NCBI GenBank assembly: GCA_045805265.1
Contig: JBJMLO010000011.1
Coordinates: forward strand, 636,018 to 700,017
Source: JBJMLO01 sp045805265
GTDB lineage: Bacteria; Actinomycetota; UBA4738; JACQTL01
Direction of reading: 5' to 3'
Length of the DNA stretch: 64,000 bases
Part shown: piece by piece, positions 25,254 through 33,558 of the stretch
Layout of the letters: the number at the start of each line of letters is the position of its first letter
Numbering within the stretch: the first letter of the stretch is position 1
Notes under the pieces: generated by a model
Told to the model about the DNA's origin: nothing
What the model saw: only the letters and a program-made list of their open reading frames with translations
The model's database searches: none
Made by a program: the position numbers and the translations under genes

Positions 25254-26564
25254 ATGCGGCGTCTGAAGCTGTTCGTGGTTCCAGCGTTGATCGCGGTGAT
25301 CGCGGTCGCGTGTAGCAGCAGCAACAACAACAAGGGCGGAGGAGAGTCCGGGAATCTCGGTCGGGTCAGTGTCCTGGGCGCCGGAGAGCCGTCGGAGTAC
25401 CAGGCGCTGCAGAGTGTGATCGACAACGACATCAACAAGAACGCGGACTACGTGGCCACGCTCGAATCGAATGCGGACTTCGAGACGCAGGTAAAGATTC
25501 GCGTCGAGGGCGGGAACCCGCCGGACGTCGCGCTCTACCCCCAGCCGGGATCCGTCCAGGAACAGGCCGCCGCGGGCAACGCGATCGCCCTCGAGGACAT
25601 GGGCTTCGACATCGCCGCGATGACCAAGACCTTCGGCTCCTACCTGATGGGGCTCGGGGAATACAAGGGCAAGCACTACGCCGTGCCCACCAACGTGAAC
25701 CTGAAGAGCATGATCTGGTACCCGAAGGACGACTTCGACAAGGCGGGCTACCAGATCCCCAAGACGTGGGACGACCTGCTGGCCCTTTCCGACCAGATCC
25801 AGAAGGACGGCGGGACGCCGTGGTGCGTGGGCTTCGAGAGCGGCGGCGCCACGGGGTGGCCGGCCACCGACTGGATCGAGGACATCATGCTCCGCACCGC
25901 CGGGCCGGAGACGTACGACAAGTGGGTGAGCCACGAGATACCGTTCAACGATCCGTCGGTCAAGCACGCAGCCCAGCTGTTCGGGGACATCATGTTCCAC
26001 CCCGGATGGGTCCTCGGTGGCGCCGACAAGACGCCGTCCATCGCGTTCGCCGACGCGCCGGCCCCGATGTTCCAGGAGCCTCCCGGCTGCTGGCTGCACC
26101 GGCAGGCCAACTTCATCAACGCGTTCTTCCCGACCGACGCGGTGCCGGGGAAGGACTACGACTTCTTCCCGTTCCCGACCATCGACGACCCCAACCAGAA
26201 GACGGCGCTGATCGCCGGCGAGCTGGCGGTCATCTTCCGGAACGCCCCCGAGGTCGTGGACTTCGTCAAGAAGTTCTCCGACACCAAGGTCCAGTGTGAC
26301 CAGGGGTCGAACGCGGCAACCTCGAGGATCTCCCCCAACGCGAACGTCGCGGCGAGCTGCTACGCGAACTCCACGCTCGGCAAGGCCGCCGATACGGTGA
26401 AGGTGGCGCTCCAGGGCGGGGATGCGCGGTTCGACGCCTCCGACCAGATGCCGTCCGCGGTCGGCTCGGGAAGCTTCTGGACCGGCATGGTGAAGTACCT
26501 GCAGGACGGACCGAGCTCGCTGGACGGCGTCCTGGACGACATCGAGAAGAGTTGGCCGAGTTAG
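25254..26564 (+). CDS. Sugar-binding lipoprotein of an ABC importer (AglE-like)
   Basis: 436 residues. The signal peptide ends in a lipobox (IAVIAVAC, Cys about 20), followed by a Ser/Asn/Gly linker and a type I solute-binding fold: VSVLGAGEPSEYQAL, DVALYPQPGSVQEQAAAGNA, KGKHYAVPTNVNLKSMIWY, TWDDLLALSDQI, ATGWPATDWIEDIML, AINPN-like ISPNANV near the C-terminus. This matches family 1 oligosaccharide-binding proteins of the alpha-glucoside (AglE) group. It would capture the sugar outside the membrane and deliver it to the two permeases. A strong stem-loop lies between this gene and the permease genes. Confidence 0.92.
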   Translation: MRRLKLFVVPALIAVIAVACSSSNNNKGGGESGNLGRVSVLGAGEPSEYQALQSVIDNDINKNADYVATLESNADFETQVKIRVEGGNPPDVALYPQPGSVQEQAAAGNAIALEDMGFDIAAMTKTFGSYLMGLGEYKGKHYAVPTNVNLKSMIWYPKDDFDKAGYQIPKTWDDLLALSDQIQKDGGTPWCVGFESGGATGWPATDWIEDIMLRTAGPETYDKWVSHEIPFNDPSVKHAAQLFGDIMFHPGWVLGGADKTPSIAFADAPAPMFQEPPGCWLHRQANFINAFFPTDAVPGKDYDFFPFPTIDDPNQKTALIAGELAVIFRNAPEVVDFVKKFSDTKVQCDQGSNAATSRISPNANVAASCYANSTLGKAADTVKVALQGGDARFDASDQMPSAVGSGSFWTGMVKYLQDGPSSLDGVLDDIEKSWPS

Positions 26565-26598
26565 CGAGCCGGCTGAGCTGAATCCCGCTCGAGCAAGG

Positions 26599-26632
26599 GG
26601 TGGGAGCGGCCCGGAGACGGACCGCTCCCACC
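26599..26632 (+). repeat. 11-base perfect stem-loop between binding-protein and permease genes
   Basis: GGTGGGAGCGG (26599-26609) and CCGCTCCCACC (26622-26632) are perfect complements around a 12-base loop, 34 bases after the binding-protein stop and 22 before the permease start. With no U-tract it could be a partial terminator or an mRNA-stabilising structure giving more binding protein than permease, as in maltose-type operons. Its arms contain TGGGAGCG and CGCTCCCA, the two halves of the Streptomyces CebR operator, here 12-14 bases apart; this may be coincidence. Confidence 0.55.
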
Positions 26633-26654
26633 GACCTCCACACGGGAGGGCGGC

Positions 26655-27815
26655 GTGGCGAGGAAGACGATCGACGAGACGACCGCGGACACGCACGCGG
26701 ACGAAGTCGAACCCACGCCGCCCCCTCGCGGCACCGCGCTGTGGTTGACCCTCCTGCGCGCGGTCGGCGCGCTGGCCATCCCCATCGCGGGCTTCTTCGG
26801 CCTCTGGGCGACGTTCGACTTCCTGCGCAACCGGGAGGCGAACCGCTCCGTCGTCGTGGTGGTGGCCGTGGTGGTCGGCGTCGGAGGGATCTTCTTCCTG
26901 TTCTGGGCCATGAACAGGGTCGTGAACTACCTCCCCGCACGGTTCCGCGAGGGCGTCAGACCGTACGTCTTCGTCGGCCCGTGCCTCGTCATCCTGGCCG
27001 TCTTCCTCGTCTATCCGGTGATCAACACGATCGTCATCAGCTTCAAGGACGCCACCTCGACGAGCTTCGTGGGCCTCGACAACTTCAAGTTCGTGTTCAC
27101 CGACAGCGGCATGCTCACCGCGATCCGCAACACGGCCGGATGGATCATCCTCGTCCCGCTGGTGGCCACGGGCATCGGGCTGGCCTTCGCCACGCTCGCC
27201 GACCGGCTCCGGCGCGGCGAAGCGGTGGCCAAGTCCCTCATCTTCTTGCCGATGGCCATCTCCTTCGCCGGGGCGTCGATCGTCTGGCAATTCATCTACA
27301 GCTTCCGGCCGCAGGGATTCGGGACGAACATCGGGCTGCTGAACGGGATCATGCTCGGCCTCGGCAAGCACCCGATCGCGTGGCTGGACGTGAAGCCGTG
27401 GAACAACCTGCTGCTGATGGTGATCATGGTCTGGATGCAGACCGGGTTCGCGATGGTGGTCCTGTCCGCGGCCATCAAGGCCGTTCCCGACGAGATCATC
27501 GAGGCCGCCCGCATCGACGGCGCCTCCGAGCTGCAGGTGTTCCGGCGGATCATCGTCCCCACCATCTTGCCCACCATCGTCGTGGTGGGGACCTACATGG
27601 TCATCAACGCCATGAAGGTCTTCGACATCGTCTTCGTCATGGGGAACGCCGAGGGCAGAGGGACCGAGGTGATCGCCGAACGGATGATCGACTGGTTCTT
27701 CGTGCGGGGCGACTTCGGGAAGGGGGCCGCCATCGCCGTGGTCCTGTTCGTGGCGATCATCCCGGTGATGATCTACAACATCCGGCGCTTCCGTGAGCAG
27801 GAGTCCATCCGGTGA
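26655..27815 (+). CDS. Sugar ABC importer permease 1 (AglF/MalF-like)
   Basis: 386 residues, GTG start. Two extra N-terminal membrane helices (about 32-55 and 64-85) precede the usual six (first: YVFVGPCLVILAVFLVYPVI). The EAA loop that contacts the ATPase is EAARIDGASELQVFRRIIVP (about 284-303), matching the MalF-type consensus. Extra N-terminal helices are characteristic of the alpha-glucoside AglF group. It forms a heterodimeric channel with the next gene product. The stop overlaps the next GTG (GTGA at 27812-27815). Confidence 0.93.
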   Translation: MARKTIDETTADTHADEVEPTPPPRGTALWLTLLRAVGALAIPIAGFFGLWATFDFLRNREANRSVVVVVAVVVGVGGIFFLFWAMNRVVNYLPARFREGVRPYVFVGPCLVILAVFLVYPVINTIVISFKDATSTSFVGLDNFKFVFTDSGMLTAIRNTAGWIILVPLVATGIGLAFATLADRLRRGEAVAKSLIFLPMAISFAGASIVWQFIYSFRPQGFGTNIGLLNGIMLGLGKHPIAWLDVKPWNNLLLMVIMVWMQTGFAMVVLSAAIKAVPDEIIEAARIDGASELQVFRRIIVPTILPTIVVVGTYMVINAMKVFDIVFVMGNAEGRGTEVIAERMIDWFFVRGDFGKGAAIAVVLFVAIIPVMIYNIRRFREQESIR

Positions 27816-28762
27816 GCACTGCTGTCGAGGAGCAGGCGCCCGTCGCGGCGCCGACGGGGCCCGGAGCGGGGAACGTCGGAGAGGTCCGCAAGGGTGGCTG
27901 GGTCGTACGCATCACGGTCCTGGTCGTCGTCGTCCTGTGGTTGATTCCGACGCTCGGGGTCCTGATCAGCTCCTTCCGCAAGCCGGACCTCGTGGAGAGC
28001 ACGGGTTGGTGGACGGTCTTCCCCCACCTGTTCTCCAAGGCGCAGTGGACCTTCCAGAACTACAAGACCGCCCTGTCCCAGGGGGGATTCGGCAACGCGT
28101 TCCTGAACAGCCTGGCGGTGACCATCCCGGCCACCGTGATCCCGATCACCATCGCCGCCTTCGCCGCCTACGCGTTCTCGTGGATGGAGTTCCGGGGGCG
28201 GTACATCATGTTCGTCACGGTGGTCGCGCTCCTGGTCGTCCCGCTCCAGATGGCGCTGATCCCGATCCTGCGCCTGTACACGGGCGGGGGGTCGCTCGCC
28301 GGGATCCAGATCTTCCCCGACCTCGACCTGGGCGGCACGTTCCTGGGGATCTGGCTGGCGCACACGGGCTTCGGGTTACCCCTGGCCGTCTACCTGTTGC
28401 GCAACTACATCGGGGCGCTGCCGTCCGAGATCATCGAGTCGGCCAGGATGGACGGGGCCGACCACTTCACGATCTTCTGGCGACTGATCATCCCTCTGTC
28501 GGTGCCGGCCCTCGCTGCCTTCGCCATCTTCCAGTTCCTGTGGGTGTGGAACGACCTGCTGGTGGCCCTGGTGTTCCTGGGGGGGACGCCGGAGAACCGG
28601 GTGCTCACGGTCGCCCTCCAGCAGCTGGTCGGTGCCCGAGGGGAGAACTGGGAGCTGCTGACGGCCGCCGCGTTCATCTCGATGTCGCTGCCGCTCGTGG
28701 TGTTCTTCGCGCTGCAGCGGTATTTCGTCCGGGGGCTGACGGCCGGCTCGGTCAAGGGTTGA
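27812..28762 (+). CDS. Sugar ABC importer permease 2 (AglG/MalG-like)
   Basis: 316 residues with six membrane helices after a 30-residue cytoplasmic N-terminus. The EAA loop reads ESARMDGADHFTIFWRLIIP (about 210-229). The C-terminal half has VWNDLLVALVFLGG and ends FVRGLTAGSVKG, the typical MalG-type terminus. The GTG start overlaps the stop of permease 1. Together with the ATPase and lipoprotein genes it completes one importer. Confidence 0.93.
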   Translation: MSTAVEEQAPVAAPTGPGAGNVGEVRKGGWVVRITVLVVVVLWLIPTLGVLISSFRKPDLVESTGWWTVFPHLFSKAQWTFQNYKTALSQGGFGNAFLNSLAVTIPATVIPITIAAFAAYAFSWMEFRGRYIMFVTVVALLVVPLQMALIPILRLYTGGGSLAGIQIFPDLDLGGTFLGIWLAHTGFGLPLAVYLLRNYIGALPSEIIESARMDGADHFTIFWRLIIPLSVPALAAFAIFQFLWVWNDLLVALVFLGGTPENRVLTVALQQLVGARGENWELLTAAAFISMSLPLVVFFALQRYFVRGLTAGSVKG

Positions 28763-28764
28763 GC

Positions 28765-29337
28765 GTGGCGGCGACCCGCAGGACCATCCGAAGGAACCCG
28801 CTGGCGGGCGCCGAGCCACTGCCGCCCCGCCGGAAGTGGCGGGCCATCACGCTGGCCACGCTGGTGTGGGTGCCCGGGTACTGGTTCCTGCTGGCCGGGA
28901 TCGTCGCCGCCGCCACCGACAAGAGGGTCGAGCCGAGCACGGGGCCGTTCATCGCGTTCGGCCTGTGCCTGGTCCCGTTCGTGTTCGTGGCGCTGGCATT
29001 CCTGTCGGAGCACCCCCGGGCGCCCGGCGCGGTGATCCGGGCGATGGGGCTGGCCCTGCTGGTCGGCATCCCGGTCTCCGCCCTGGCCGCCGACGCCGTG
29101 ACGGGGCTGGTGGCCGGAATGGGCGCGGGCGGCGTGGTGGCACTCCGGCAGGACCTCACGCACAACTGGAAGTCGCGGGCCCTCGCGGTGGCCGCCGCCA
29201 CCCTGTACACGTTCGTGGTGCTGCGGACATTCCCGGCGATGGCGCTGCTGCTTGCGCCCATCCTGCCGTTCACGGTCATCGGCGTGGCGGACCACCTGTC
29301 GGAGCGCAAGGCCGAGCAGGCGACGGCCGGGGCCTGA
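28765..29337 (+). CDS. Four- to five-helix membrane protein at the end of the sugar operon
   Basis: 190 residues from a GTG two bases after the permease stop, implying translational coupling. A basic N-terminus (TRRTIRRNP, PPRRKWR) is followed by about five hydrophobic segments (WVPGYWFLLAGIVAA, FIAFGLCLVPFVFVALAFL, LALLVGIPVSAL, VAAATLYTFVVL, ALLLAPILPFTVI). No family is recognised. Position suggests an accessory to the importer, but no sequence feature shows what it does. Confidence 0.75.
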   Translation: MAATRRTIRRNPLAGAEPLPPRRKWRAITLATLVWVPGYWFLLAGIVAAATDKRVEPSTGPFIAFGLCLVPFVFVALAFLSEHPRAPGAVIRAMGLALLVGIPVSALAADAVTGLVAGMGAGGVVALRQDLTHNWKSRALAVAAATLYTFVVLRTFPAMALLLAPILPFTVIGVADHLSERKAEQATAGA

Positions 29338-29404
29338 TCTCCACAGGTCGTTCACGCTTCCTCCCGGTCGTCTCCGCGGCGTCGGCCTTATCGTGGATGG
29401 CGTC

Positions 29405-30421
29405 ATGTCCGAGACCGCCACGCAGGCCGAGGTTCGACCGGAAGCAGGAGACGGTCTCGCCGTGTCCGTTCGGGACCTCCGCAAGCGCTACGGCGAGATC
29501 GAGGCAGTCGGCGGGGTAACGTTCGGCGTCCGGCGCGGGGAGACCTTCGGGTTCCTCGGGCCGAACGGCGCCGGGAAGTCCACGACGATCAAGATGCTGT
29601 GCACCCTGGCCAGGCCGACCGCCGGGTCGGCGACCGTGGCGGAGTTCGACGTGGTGCGAGACCGCGACGACGTCCGCCGGAACATCGGGCTGGTGTTCCA
29701 GGACCCGACCCTCGACGGCTACCTCACCGGCGAGCGCAACCTCCGGTTCCACGCCGAGCTGTACGGGGTGCCGCGCGCGCAGATCGGCGAGCGCATCCAG
29801 GCCGTGCTCGAGATGGTCGGCCTGTGGGACCGCCGCACGAGCCGGGTGAACACGTACTCGGGCGGGATGATGCGCCGGCTCGAAATCGCGCGCGGCCTGC
29901 TGCACTCCCCGCGGGTGCTGTTCCTCGACGAGCCGACGGTGGGGCTCGACCCCCAGACCCGGGCGTCGATCTGGGGCTACATCGAGGAGCTGAAACGGAA
30001 CGAGGACATCACGATCTTCCTCACCACGCATTACATGGACGAGGCCGAGTACTGCGACCGCATCGCGATCATCGACAACGGGAAGATCGTGGTGCTCGAC
30101 ACGCCGGAGGCGCTGAAGGCGAGCGTGGGGAAGGACCGGGTGCAGATCCGGACGGAGGACGACGGGGCGGCGATCGCCGCGTTGCAGGAGCGGTTCGGCG
30201 TCGAGGCCGCGATCCACGAGGGCGCGGTGACGTTCCCGGTCGCCGAGGGGGAGCAGTTCGTGCCACGGCTGTTCGCGGAACTCGGGGTGCCGATCCTTTC
30301 CGTGAACGTCTCCCGGCCGACGCTCGACGACGTGTTCATGTCGTACACGGGCAAGACGATCCGCGACGCCGAGGCGGCGAACCCGATCCGCCAGATCGCC
30401 GCGGCCTTCCGGAGGAGGTAA
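29405..30421 (+). CDS. ABC exporter ATPase (DrrA-like, drug/lipid export)
   Basis: 338 residues: Walker A GPNGAGKST, Q-loop VFQDPTL, signature YSGGMMRRLEIARGL, Walker B VLFLDEPTVGLDPQTR and switch His (TTHYMDEAEYCD), followed by the C-terminal DUF4162-type segment (EALKASVGKDRVQI, RPTLDDVFMSYTGKTIRD). This is the DrrA subgroup of ABC-2 exporters. No ribosome-binding site precedes ATG 29405, but TATCGT at 29389-29394 could be a -10 for a near-leaderless transcript. The membrane partner follows seven bases after the stop. Confidence 0.92.
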   Translation: MSETATQAEVRPEAGDGLAVSVRDLRKRYGEIEAVGGVTFGVRRGETFGFLGPNGAGKSTTIKMLCTLARPTAGSATVAEFDVVRDRDDVRRNIGLVFQDPTLDGYLTGERNLRFHAELYGVPRAQIGERIQAVLEMVGLWDRRTSRVNTYSGGMMRRLEIARGLLHSPRVLFLDEPTVGLDPQTRASIWGYIEELKRNEDITIFLTTHYMDEAEYCDRIAIIDNGKIVVLDTPEALKASVGKDRVQIRTEDDGAAIAALQERFGVEAAIHEGAVTFPVAEGEQFVPRLFAELGVPILSVNVSRPTLDDVFMSYTGKTIRDAEAANPIRQIAAAFRRR

Positions 30422-30428
30422 CCCCGAC

Positions 30429-31298
30429 GTGACGGGTATCGCGGAACGTCAGGTGATCGCGCCGGTCCGGCTGCCGGAGCGTTCCGTCCGCCACGACCTC
30501 CGCGCGCTGAAGGTCGTGTGGCAGCGGGAGATCATCCGGTTCGTCCAGGACCGGGCGCGGCTGATCACCGGGCTGCTGCAGCCGGTGCTGTACCTGTTCG
30601 TGCTGGGGACGGGGTTGTCGACGCTGGCGGCGGGCTCGACCGGTGGGTTCTCCCTGCGGACGTTCATCTTCCCGGGCGTGCTGGCGCTGGCGACGATGTT
30701 CACCGCGCTGTTCGCCGCGGGGTCCATCGTGTGGGACCGCGAGTTCGGGTTCCTCCGGGAGATGCTGGTCGCGCCGGTCAGCCGGGCCGCGATCGTGGTC
30801 GGGAAGTGCCTGGGTGGGGCAACGGTGGCGACGATCCAGGGTTCGGTGATGCTGACGCTGCTCGGCGCGGTGGGGATCCCCTACTCGCCGCCGCTGGTGC
30901 TGACGCTGCTGGTCGAGCTGCTCGTCCTGTCGTTCACGCTGACTGCGCTCGGCGTGGTCATCGCCGCCCGGATGAAGAGCATCCAGTCGTTCTTCGCGCT
31001 GACGCAGGTGTTCCTGATGCCGATGTTCTTCCTGTCCGGCGCGCTGTACCCGCTCAAGGGGCTCCCGGCGTGGCTGCACGTGCTCACGCGGATCGACCCG
31101 ATGACGTATGCGGTCGACCCCATGCGCCACGCGATCTTCTCGCACGTGGCGGTCCCGGCCGCGGCCCGCCGGATCCTGGAGCCGGGCGTGACGTGGGGAA
31201 GCTGGCACGTCCCCGTGCCGGTGGAGCTGGCGATCGTGGCCGCGATCGGCCTGCTGCTGCTGCTGGGCGCGATCATCGAGTTCCGCCGCACGGAATGA
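30429..31298 (+). CDS. ABC-2 type exporter permease (DrrB-like)
   Basis: 289 residues, GTG start with AGGAGG overlapping the end of the ATPase gene. It is an ABC-2 membrane protein with six hydrophobic segments: LLQPVLYLFVLGTGL, FIFPGVLALATMFTALFAAG, the cytoplasmic REFGFLREMLVAPVSRAAIVVGK loop, then TLLVELLVLSFTLTALGVVIA, FFALTQVFLMPMFFLSGALYPL and a C-terminal helix. It pairs with the upstream ATPase as a two-gene exporter. The substrate (antibiotic, glycolipid or teichoic acid) is not indicated by neighbours. Confidence 0.92.
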   Translation: MTGIAERQVIAPVRLPERSVRHDLRALKVVWQREIIRFVQDRARLITGLLQPVLYLFVLGTGLSTLAAGSTGGFSLRTFIFPGVLALATMFTALFAAGSIVWDREFGFLREMLVAPVSRAAIVVGKCLGGATVATIQGSVMLTLLGAVGIPYSPPLVLTLLVELLVLSFTLTALGVVIAARMKSIQSFFALTQVFLMPMFFLSGALYPLKGLPAWLHVLTRIDPMTYAVDPMRHAIFSHVAVPAAARRILEPGVTWGSWHVPVPVELAIVAAIGLLLLLGAIIEFRRTE

Positions 31299-31301
31299 CG
31301 G

Positions 31302-31655
31302 CTAGGTCGGCGTCGCGGCGCCGGGGGGCTGGAACAGGCTGAACTCGGTCCCCTGGTCGTCGCGGCAGTCCGCGTAGAGACCCGACTCCGGCGATCCCTT
31401 GATCTCGGCCGCCGTGCCGCCCAGCGCCTGGACCCGCTGCACGGCTCCGGCGATGTCCTCGACCTGGAAGTACGGCCGGAACCCGGGCGCGGAGCCGCCG
31501 GTGTGCATTCCGCCGGGCGGGGTCGTGCCGGTGATGTGGAACCCGCCCGGGATGTTCCCGTCGGCGAACTCCCAGCCGAACACGCCCTGGAAGAACGCCC
31601 GGCCCCGAGCGGAGTCCGGGACACCGATCGTGAAGTACACGAGGTCGCCTCCCAT
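31302..31655 (-). CDS. VOC family protein
   Basis: 117 residues, a single VOC domain: LVYFTIGVPDSARGRAFFQGVFGW at the start, GGFHITGTTPPGGM, RPYFQVEDIAGAVQRVQALGG and the closing strand CRDDQGTEFSLFQPP. It resembles the half-domain of the bidomain VOC protein at 13376. The gene is convergent with the exporter operon (three bases apart) and divergent from phoD. Function unknown. Confidence 0.85.
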   Translation of the reverse strand: MGGDLVYFTIGVPDSARGRAFFQGVFGWEFADGNIPGGFHITGTTPPGGMHTGGSAPGFRPYFQVEDIAGAVQRVQALGGTAAEIKGSPESGLYADCRDDQGTEFSLFQPPGAATPT

Positions 31656-31791
31656 CAGCGGAGGTTTGCACCTCGGCCCGCCGAGCGCAAGGCGGCTCGC
31701 GGGATCATCCGGAAAGGGTTCTCTGAACGGGCCTCGTGCGCACCCGCTCGGGAGTGCTACGTTGCGGCGGCTCGAAGGGGAGGAGGTCAGC

Positions 31792-33291
31792 ATGGAAGGT
31801 CTGTTTCGGCACGCCGTCGCCTCCGGCGACCCCGTCAACGACCGCGTCGTCATCTGGACCCGGGCGACGGACCCCGCGGCCTCCGGCCCGATCGATCTGG
31901 AATGGACGGTCGCGCGCGACCCCGAGCTGCGCGACGTCGTGGCGAACGGCGCGGTGGCGGCCGAGCCCGACGCCGACTTCACCGCCAAGGCGGACGTCGG
32001 CGGCCTGGATCCCGACACCCACTACTGGTACGCCTTCGTGCGGGGCGGAGAGCGCTCGCCGGTCGGGCGGACCCGGACCCTGCCGGCGGCCACCGACCAC
32101 CTGCGGTTCGCCGCGGTGTCCTGCGCGAAGTTCAACGCCGGATTCCTGAACGGCTACGCGAGGATCGCCGACCGCGAGGAGCTGAACTTCCTGCTCCACC
32201 TGGGTGACTACATCTACGAGGCCTCGCAGAACCCGCCGGCGTCGCAGACCAAGAGCAAGGACATCGGGCGGCCCTTCGACCCGGTGCACGAGTGCGTGAC
32301 GCTCGCCGACTACCGCACGCGTTACGCGCAGTACCGCCTGGACCCCGACGTGCAGCACGTGCACCTCACCCACCCGTTCATCGGGACGGTGGACGACCAC
32401 GAGTTCGCGGACGGGGCGTGGAGCGGGGGCTCGACCGAGCACCACCCCGAGCGGGACGGACCGTGGTCGGAGCGGAAGGCCGCGGCCTTCCGGGCGCGGT
32501 GGGAGTGGATGCCGTACCGCATGCCGGACCCGGCCGACCCGTCGCGGGTGTGGCACTCGGTGGACCTCGGCGGGCTGGCCGAGCTGTTCATGATCGACAC
32601 CAGGTCGATGCGGGACGACCCCGACCGGCCGGGCGCGATGGCCGACCCCGCGCACGCCCAGCTCGGGCCGGTCCAGGGCCCCTGGCTGCTCCACGGGCTC
32701 CGGGAGTCGAACGCGCACTGGCGCATCCTGGGGAACGGGTCGTGCATGACCCACCTGTGGAAGGAGGGGCTGCCCGAGGCTGCCAAACCCGGGATGCTGG
32801 CGCTGAAGCTGGTCAACCCCGACTTCACGGGACCCGACCCGGACCAGTGGGACGGCTATCCGTTCGAGCGGGACAAGATCCTGCAGTGGCTGGAGGACGA
32901 CGACCAGGGGAACTCGATCGTGCTCTCCGGCGACGTCCACGTCGGCATCGCCAGCCAGCTGTACCGGAACCCGTTCGCGTCGGACCCCGGCGAGCCGGTC
33001 TCGGTGGAGTTCGTGACCACGTCGCTGACCTCACAGAACGTGGACGACAAGAAGGGGTGGCCGCCGGACACCGGGACCGTCCCGATGGAACAGGCCTTCC
33101 TCGGAGCCATGCCCCACGTCCAGTACACGGACTGGGACGGCCACGGCTACCTGCTGGTCGACGTGGACCGCGACCGGGTCCGCGGGGAGTGGTGGTACGT
33201 CGACGAGGTGATCCGCCCGAGCGACGGTGAGCACCTTGATGCGGCGTTCGAGGTCCGCCACGGGAAGCCACGCTTGATGCGCACGGATTAG
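31792..33291 (+). CDS. phoD: PhoD-type phosphodiesterase/alkaline phosphatase
   Basis: 499 residues. An N-terminal fibronectin-like PhoD_N domain (LFRHAVASGDPVNDRVVIWTRA) precedes the PhoD metallophosphatase domain. Candidate Fe/Ca ligands are visible: Cys and metal residues in RFAAVSCAKF, LLHLGDYIYE, TVDDHEF (D-D-H), NSIVLSGDVHVG and the C-terminal TDWDGHGYLLVDV. These enzymes hydrolyse phosphodiesters for phosphate acquisition. There is no signal peptide or twin-arginine motif, which is unusual because PhoD is normally exported by Tat, so this version may act in the cytoplasm or be moved with a partner. GGGGAGGAGG precedes the ATG. Its stop overlaps the convergent gene's stop by four bases. 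Confidence 0.9.
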   Translation: MEGLFRHAVASGDPVNDRVVIWTRATDPAASGPIDLEWTVARDPELRDVVANGAVAAEPDADFTAKADVGGLDPDTHYWYAFVRGGERSPVGRTRTLPAATDHLRFAAVSCAKFNAGFLNGYARIADREELNFLLHLGDYIYEASQNPPASQTKSKDIGRPFDPVHECVTLADYRTRYAQYRLDPDVQHVHLTHPFIGTVDDHEFADGAWSGGSTEHHPERDGPWSERKAAAFRARWEWMPYRMPDPADPSRVWHSVDLGGLAELFMIDTRSMRDDPDRPGAMADPAHAQLGPVQGPWLLHGLRESNAHWRILGNGSCMTHLWKEGLPEAAKPGMLALKLVNPDFTGPDPDQWDGYPFERDKILQWLEDDDQGNSIVLSGDVHVGIASQLYRNPFASDPGEPVSVEFVTTSLTSQNVDDKKGWPPDTGTVPMEQAFLGAMPHVQYTDWDGHGYLLVDVDRDRVRGEWWYVDEVIRPSDGEHLDAAFEVRHGKPRLMRTD

Positions 33292-33545
33292 GGTTTGAGC
33301 TCCGCGGCGTCATCCTCGGTCGTATGCCCGCCGGGGAGCGGTCCGAGGTGCTCCCGGTCGTGGCTGGTCCGGCGCTGGATCGTGGAGATCAGCATCAGCG
33401 TCCCCACCAGGATGAGGGGGATCGGCCACAGCACCGCAAGGTGGAGGTTCCCCAGGTCGGCGTTCCCGAACAGGAACGTCAGGCCCACGGCGCCGAACAG
33501 CGCGCCGAGGACGAACGAGACGGGGTCGAAGGCATGGCGTCGCAT
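33288..33545 (-). CDS. Small two-helix membrane protein downstream of the PspC gene
   Basis: 85 residues: RRHAFDPVSFVLGALFGAVG with a first membrane helix (about 8-25), a second (about 37-54, AVLWPIPLILVGTLMLIS), then a charged tail with His and acidic residues. Such FDPVS..LG membrane proteins often follow PspC genes in actinobacteria and resemble the membrane part of LiaF. The start is 13 bases after the stop of the PspC gene, with AAAGGA before the ATG, so the pair is an operon. Role inferred: membrane stress sensing accessory. Confidence 0.75.
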   Translation of the reverse strand: MRRHAFDPVSFVLGALFGAVGLTFLFGNADLGNLHLAVLWPIPLILVGTLMLISTIQRRTSHDREHLGPLPGGHTTEDDAAELKP

Positions 33546-33558
33546 GGCAGGCGTCCTT

